Source of the DNA: Porphyromonas gulae DSM 15663
GTDB lineage: Bacteria > Bacteroidota > Bacteroidia > Bacteroidales > Porphyromonadaceae
Direction: 5' to 3'
Length of the DNA stretch: 46,037 bases
Assembly (NCBI RefSeq): GCF_000378065.1
Contig: NZ_KB899167.1
Span: 1-46,037, forward strand
Each line of letters starts with the position of its first letter. Within the stretch, counting starts at the first letter, position 1. A program made the translations under genes and the position numbers. Shown one piece after another: positions 42,237 through 46,037 of this stretch. The notes below the pieces were generated by a model. The model saw only the letters and a program-made list of their open reading frames with translations. It searched no databases and was not told the DNA's origin.

Positions 42237-43571
42237 TTAGTCCGAAAGGCAGCCGTAGTAGGCTATGAGCCTGCATTTGAGCCGGTAGGTCATGGCCGCT
42301 CTCAGTCGCTGCACACGGGCATCGAGGAGCCGATTGGCCTGAGTGGTCAGGTCGATGGCCGTATTCAGCCCCTCCTCATAACGCTGTAAGACGGCTTCGT
42401 AAGCAGCTTGCATGGCATCGGTATGCTCCTCTGCCTGACGGTAGGAAGCCAGAGCGGCATCCCGGTCGGCCATGGCCTCGGCGATCTCGCTGTAGAGCTT
42501 GCGCTCCGCTTCGCCCCGTCGGACGATTGCCGCCCTGCGCTCGGCACGCGCCTGACGCAGATGGCTCACGAGGCTGAAGCCCGAAAAGATGGGGATACTC
42601 AGATTCAGACTGACGTATTCCCCCCGACGATTGCGAAACTGCTCGCTGAAGGGCGTATAGTCCGATCCGTTCAAAAAGCGTGAGAATCCCGTGTTCCATC
42701 CTCCGGATACCGACACACTCGGCAGGAATGCACCTCGCGCGGCTCGCAAACGGTCAGTGGCAGCCTGCTCGTCGAGTCTGGCACGGAGGAGGACGGGATG
42801 ATGATGGGCAGCACGGGCGAAGACGCCGGCCGAGCTGTCCGATTGGGCCATGTCGGCAGAGAGGCTGTCAGCCGGCATATCGTCTACGATGAGTTCGTCT
42901 TCGATGGGGAAGTTCATTTTCTCTTTGAGTCGGATCAGAGCGATGATGCACTGATTGTCCGCCCGGGTCAGAGCCAAACGATCGCCGGCCATTCGCGACT
43001 GCATCTCGAGGACATCGGGACGGCTTTTCATCCCCAGCTCTTCCATCCGAGCCGTCTGCCGGTGGAGGCGGCTGCTCTCCTCGTACTTCTGCATGGCCAG
43101 CTCCTGCATTCGGCGCGCATAGACGAGGTCGTAGTAGGCCTCCGTGGTTCCGAGGGCTGCCAGCTCCTGCTGCTCGCGAACGGAGAGGCGCGACGACTCC
43201 CGGCGTGCACGCGCCATCCGCAACCGATAGACACTCTGCAAACCGTCGAAGAGGGTCATCGTGGCATGTATGCTGTACGAATTGTTGAAGCTGTTGATGT
43301 CGGTGTAGGTATTCGTCTCGGCATCCAATCCGCGTCCGAAGTTCCACGAAGCAGCGGTTCCGGCCGACACACGGGGCAGAAAACTGCCGACGGCCTGAAG
43401 ATAATCGGCCTTGGACTGCTCCAGCTCTGCAACGGACAGAGCCACGGCCGAACTGTGCCGGCGTGCATAGTCTACGCACTCTTCGAGGGTCATGTTCGAT
43501 TGGCCCGTAAGGGAATTCGTCGCCAAAGCCGCTACGGCAGCCGTACAAATGAGATAATGTTGGAAACGCAT
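42237..43571 (-). CDS. TolC-like outer membrane efflux protein
   Basis: A 444-residue outer membrane factor. It has a signal peptide (MRFQHYLICTAAVAALATNSLTGQ), then two TolC/OEP repeats. The first starts at MTLEECVDYARRHSSAVAL. The second, around 240-430, includes HHPVLLRARLDEQAATDRLRAARGAFLPSVSVSGGWN and YEEGLNTAIDLTTQANRLLDARVQRL. Such proteins form trimeric channels through the outer membrane. It is first in the minus-strand export operon, before the adaptor, three permeases and ATPase. A perfect 18-bp inverted repeat lies 106 bp upstream of its start. Confidence 0.92.
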   Translation of the reverse strand: MRFQHYLICTAAVAALATNSLTGQSNMTLEECVDYARRHSSAVALSVAELEQSKADYLQAVGSFLPRVSAGTAASWNFGRGLDAETNTYTDINSFNNSYSIHATMTLFDGLQSVYRLRMARARRESSRLSVREQQELAALGTTEAYYDLVYARRMQELAMQKYEESSRLHRQTARMEELGMKSRPDVLEMQSRMAGDRLALTRADNQCIIALIRLKEKMNFPIEDELIVDDMPADSLSADMAQSDSSAGVFARAAHHHPVLLRARLDEQAATDRLRAARGAFLPSVSVSGGWNTGFSRFLNGSDYTPFSEQFRNRRGEYVSLNLSIPIFSGFSLVSHLRQARAERRAAIVRRGEAERKLYSEIAEAMADRDAALASYRQAEEHTDAMQAAYEAVLQRYEEGLNTAIDLTTQANRLLDARVQRLRAAMTYRLKCRLIAYYGCLSD

Positions 43572-43676
43572 ATTATTCCGGTATGATGTTTTCTATACAA
43601 GAATAGTTTCAAACGCCGTGCCAAACTCCATACAGCACTGTAAACAAACGCTTTACGCCATTACCCCTAAAAAGGA

Positions 43677-43718
43677 ACTGTCCAATAATTAGACATCGGC
43701 GTCTAATTATTGGACAGT
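43677..43718. promoter_or_regulatory. Perfect 18-bp inverted repeat between nicotinamidase and TolC genes
   Basis: ACTGTCCAATAATTAGAC (43677-43694) and GTCTAATTATTGGACAGT (43701-43718) are exact complements around the 6-nt loop ATCGGC. On the minus strand it is followed by TCCTTTTT, so it could terminate the nicotinamidase transcript. It is equally placed to be an operator for the export operon that starts 106 bp further on. The AT-rich stem is unlike the GC-rich terminators elsewhere in the window. Confidence 0.75.
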
Positions 43719-43771
43719 ATATCCTGAAAGGAAAGGCTTCTTCCGCGAGGGAGAAAGAGCAGGAAAGCGTT

Positions 43772-44284
43772 TTACGGCCGGTTCTCCTCTTCGGCTATAT
43801 AGGCGATTCCCTCCTTGAGAAGTTCGATCCGCTCACCGAGACCATGACGCTCCAGATCGAGCACGCTCTGACGCACGCAGTAATCGCCCGCTATTCCGGC
43901 CACGACTATGCGTTCGGCCGAGCGCAACGAATCGGGCACTTCCGTCTCGAAGGCACTGTAAGCATCGCGCTCTTGCGTAGTAGCCTTCTCTATCATTTCG
44001 ACAGGGATACCCTCTGCCGAACAAGCAGCCAGAGCCTCCGCAATGCATGGTTCGATAGCGGCACCCACCGTATAACGGACACAATGCGGCGGCCACTGTC
44101 CGCCCTGTGCCACGAAGCTGCAATGATCGGCCGGATGCTGATCCATCGTCACGACGATGGACTTTATCTCCTTCCGATGTGCAGCCATATATTCGGCCAA
44201 AGCCTTCATGGCTTTCGGTGCGCCTTTGACGGCCAACGAACCGCTTACGAAATCCACCTGCGGATCCACGATCAAGAGTACCAT
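43772..44284 (-). CDS. pncA: Nicotinamidase / pyrazinamidase-like cysteine hydrolase
   Basis: A 170-residue isochorismatase-fold amidase that converts nicotinamide to nicotinate for NAD recycling. The catalytic triad Asp7 (VDPQVDF), Lys100 (EKATTQERDAYSAF) and Cys136 (GIAGDYCVRQSV) is intact. The metal-binding residues Asp48, His50 and His54 lie in MDQHPADHCSF. GGQWPPHCVRYTVGA is the typical substrate loop. The start is the ATG at 44284 directly before LLIVDPQ. It is slightly shorter than many homologues. It lies 31 bp after the dehydrogenase gene upstream and is probably cotranscribed with it. Confidence 0.93.
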   Translation of the reverse strand: MVLLIVDPQVDFVSGSLAVKGAPKAMKALAEYMAAHRKEIKSIVVTMDQHPADHCSFVAQGGQWPPHCVRYTVGAAIEPCIAEALAACSAEGIPVEMIEKATTQERDAYSAFETEVPDSLRSAERIVVAGIAGDYCVRQSVLDLERHGLGERIELLKEGIAYIAEEENRP

Positions 44285-44315
44285 AGCTCTATGTCTTTCT
44301 TCTTCCTTACGGGGG

Positions 44316-45509
44316 TTAGAGTTCCAAGTCGATGTCGTGCTTCTCGTGCCAAGGCAGTCCCTGCTTGGCCACCTCTTCGAGGAATGGATCGGGATCGAAC
44401 TCCTCCACGTTGAAGACACCGGGCTTGCGCCAGATACCCTTCATGAACATCATGGCTCCCACCGTGGCAGGAACGCCCGTCGTATAGCTTACGCCCTGCG
44501 TTCCCGTTTCTTTGTAGGCGGTTTCGTGGCTACAGTTGTTCCATATATAATAGGTACGCTCCTTGCCATCGCGGATACCGCGGATGCGGCAGCCGATACT
44601 CGTCTCGCCCGTATAGTTCTCGCCGAGGTCTCCGGGGTTGGGCAGCACGGCTTTGAGGAATTGGATGGGGACGATCTCCACGCCGTTGTACATGATCGGG
44701 TCGATACGCGTCATACCGATATTCTGCATCACGCGAAGATGAGTCAGATATTCCTGTCCGAACGTCATCCAAAAACGGGCGCGCTTGATCGTCGGGAAAT
44801 TCTTCACGAGTGATTCCAGCTCCTCATGATAGAGCAGATAGGACTCGCGCTCACCGATATTCGGATAGGTCAGCGTCTTGTGTATTTCCTGCGGTTCGGT
44901 CTCTATCCAACGGCCGTTCTCCCAGTACTTACCCTTCTGAGTGATCTCGCGAATGTTGATTTCGGGATTGAAGTTCGTGGCAAAAGCTTTGTGGTGATCG
45001 CCACCGTTGCAGTCCACAATATCGAGATAATGAATCTCATCGAAATGATGCTTGGCCGCATAAGCCGTATATACACTCGTCACACCCGGATCGAAGCCGC
45101 AGCCGAGGATAGCAGTCAGGCCGGCCTCGCGAAAACGATCCTGATAAGCCCACTGCCAGCTGTATTCATACTTGGCTTCGTCGAGAGGCTCGTAGTTGGC
45201 CGTATCGAGATAGTTCACCCCACAGAGCAGGCAGGCATCCATGATCGTCAGATCCTGATAGGGAAGTGCCACGTTGATCACCAATTCCGGTTTGAAACTC
45301 TCGAATAGAGCCACCAGTTCTTCCACATTGTCGGCATCGACCTGAGCGGTTTGGATCCGGACGTTTTTGATTTCGGACGCAATCTTGTCGCACTTGCTTT
45401 TCGTGCGGCTGGCTAACATGATCTCCGTGAATACATCGGTGTTCATAGCCACCTTCTTGGCCACAACGGTACCTACACCGCCGGCCCCGATAATGAGGAC
45501 TTTACCCAT
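44316..45509 (-). CDS. Carboxynorspermidine / saccharopine dehydrogenase-family enzyme
   Basis: A 397-residue NAD(P)-dependent enzyme. The Rossmann motif is at the very N-terminus (MGKVLIIGAGGVGTVVAKKVA), followed by VDADNVEELVALFESFKPELVINVALPYQD. GCGFDPGVTSVYTAYA and the Lys-rich central region match carboxynorspermidine synthase (polyamine synthesis) better than fungal-type lysine-forming saccharopine dehydrogenase. The partner decarboxylase gene is not in this window, so the polyamine role is inferred from family only. The start is the ATG at 45509; the longer frame to 45662 lacks conservation-like sequence. A TATCTTTG promoter box lies 42 bp upstream. Confidence 0.87.
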   Translation of the reverse strand: MGKVLIIGAGGVGTVVAKKVAMNTDVFTEIMLASRTKSKCDKIASEIKNVRIQTAQVDADNVEELVALFESFKPELVINVALPYQDLTIMDACLLCGVNYLDTANYEPLDEAKYEYSWQWAYQDRFREAGLTAILGCGFDPGVTSVYTAYAAKHHFDEIHYLDIVDCNGGDHHKAFATNFNPEINIREITQKGKYWENGRWIETEPQEIHKTLTYPNIGERESYLLYHEELESLVKNFPTIKRARFWMTFGQEYLTHLRVMQNIGMTRIDPIMYNGVEIVPIQFLKAVLPNPGDLGENYTGETSIGCRIRGIRDGKERTYYIWNNCSHETAYKETGTQGVSYTTGVPATVGAMMFMKGIWRKPGVFNVEEFDPDPFLEEVAKQGLPWHEKHDIDLEL

Positions 45510-45550
45510 TTTTCTATGATTCTTTGTATGATTATTATTCGCCTGTAGCG

Positions 45551-45558
45551 CAAAGATA
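45551..45558 (-). promoter_or_regulatory. Promoter -7 box for the dehydrogenase-nicotinamidase unit
   Basis: The minus strand reads TATCTTTG, an exact TAnnTTTG match and the same octamer as the 4-hydroxybutyrate operon promoter. A TTTG lies 15 bp further upstream, slightly closer than usual for a -33 box. Confidence 0.55.
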
Positions 45559-45767
45559 AAGAGAACAGACCAACAAATCGGCAAAAAAATCCCACCCCGA
45601 CTCTCCAAACGCACTAAAAAGCAGTATTCACTTGGTCTTTTGCCCTTCCTCCTTAGTTTCATGCTTCCTTGGCGGGGGCGGTGGGGAGAGGCAGGGATGG
45701 GGAATGGATATTAATAAGGAAGTGATGAGAAAGAGATAAGGACCTAATCAGTCGAAAACAGGGAACC

Positions 45768-45806
45768 AAAAAAGGAGAGAGTCTCTGTATGTTAGAGACT
45801 CTCTCC
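45768..45806 (-). terminator. rRNA operon terminator
   Basis: A perfect 13-bp stem pairs GGAGAGAGTCTCT (45774-45786) with AGAGACTCTCTCC (45794-45806). On the minus strand it is followed by six T. It lies 39 bp downstream of the 5S rRNA 3' end. Confidence 0.93.
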
Positions 45807-45844
45807 TTGACTCGGGGAAATAATACCCCTCTTCTTCTTAAAAA

Positions 45845-45953
<109 letters not shown>

Positions 45954-46037
45954 ATACCTCTAAAAAAGGCAATCGACATATCGAAAGACTAAGAAATAAA
46001 ATCATCTTGTAAAGCGCTTTATCCAAGCAAACCTATA

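Overview
This window reads as chromosome of Porphyromonas gingivalis or a very close relative (Bacteroidota). The grounds are an ISAs1-type insertion sequence, tryptophanase, an Mre/PBP2/RodA elongation operon, the succinyl-CoA to 4-hydroxybutyrate to crotonyl-CoA route, a protein ending in a type IX secretion (T9SS) sorting signal, promoters with the Bacteroidota -7 box TAnnTTTG, and tandem minisatellites like those reported for this species. The species call rests on recognition, not on a search.

Layout. 1-460: one end of an ISAs1-family element running off the left edge, with a duplicated start-codon region. 461-1333: no convincing gene, but a strong terminator and a 22-bp AT-rich minisatellite. 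1334-4605: tnaA and purH. 4707-10474: mreB-mreC-mreD-mrdA-rodA, tightly packed or overlapping. 10501-11712 (minus): a polytopic membrane protein. 11763-11969: a 23-bp minisatellite in the divergent promoter region. 12058-18254 (plus): an HU-like protein, a DUF3256-type exported protein, a membrane-anchored coiled-coil protein, gyrA and a secreted TPR protein. 18345-21518 (minus): two paralogous small membrane proteins coupled to a BioF-type synthase, then a D-2-hydroxyacid dehydrogenase.

22375-28714 is the most interesting part: a promoter, a cobalamin riboswitch, a possible terminator, then abfD, a NifU-like gene, abfT, 4hbD and sucD. Together these turn succinyl-CoA into crotonyl-CoA, the precursor of butyrate. 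None of the enzymes uses B12. The competing route from succinyl-CoA to propionate does, through methylmalonyl-CoA mutase. The layout suggests a B12-sensing switch on the fate of succinyl-CoA. Diverged copies of a dispersed repeat lie on both sides of this operon.

29198-32247: a DUF438/hemerythrin/PAS/DUF1858 sensor-like protein, a 145-bp MITE with 9-bp target duplications, and a probable T9SS cargo protein. 32351-32488: a third minisatellite. 32595-43571 (minus): a MacAB-TolC-like export operon (TolC, adaptor, three FtsX/MacB-type permeases, one ATPase) split by a 42-bp minisatellite. 43772-45509 (minus): a nicotinamidase and a carboxynorspermidine/saccharopine dehydrogenase-family enzyme. 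45845-45953 (minus): 5S rRNA with its terminator, the end of an rRNA operon that continues to the right.
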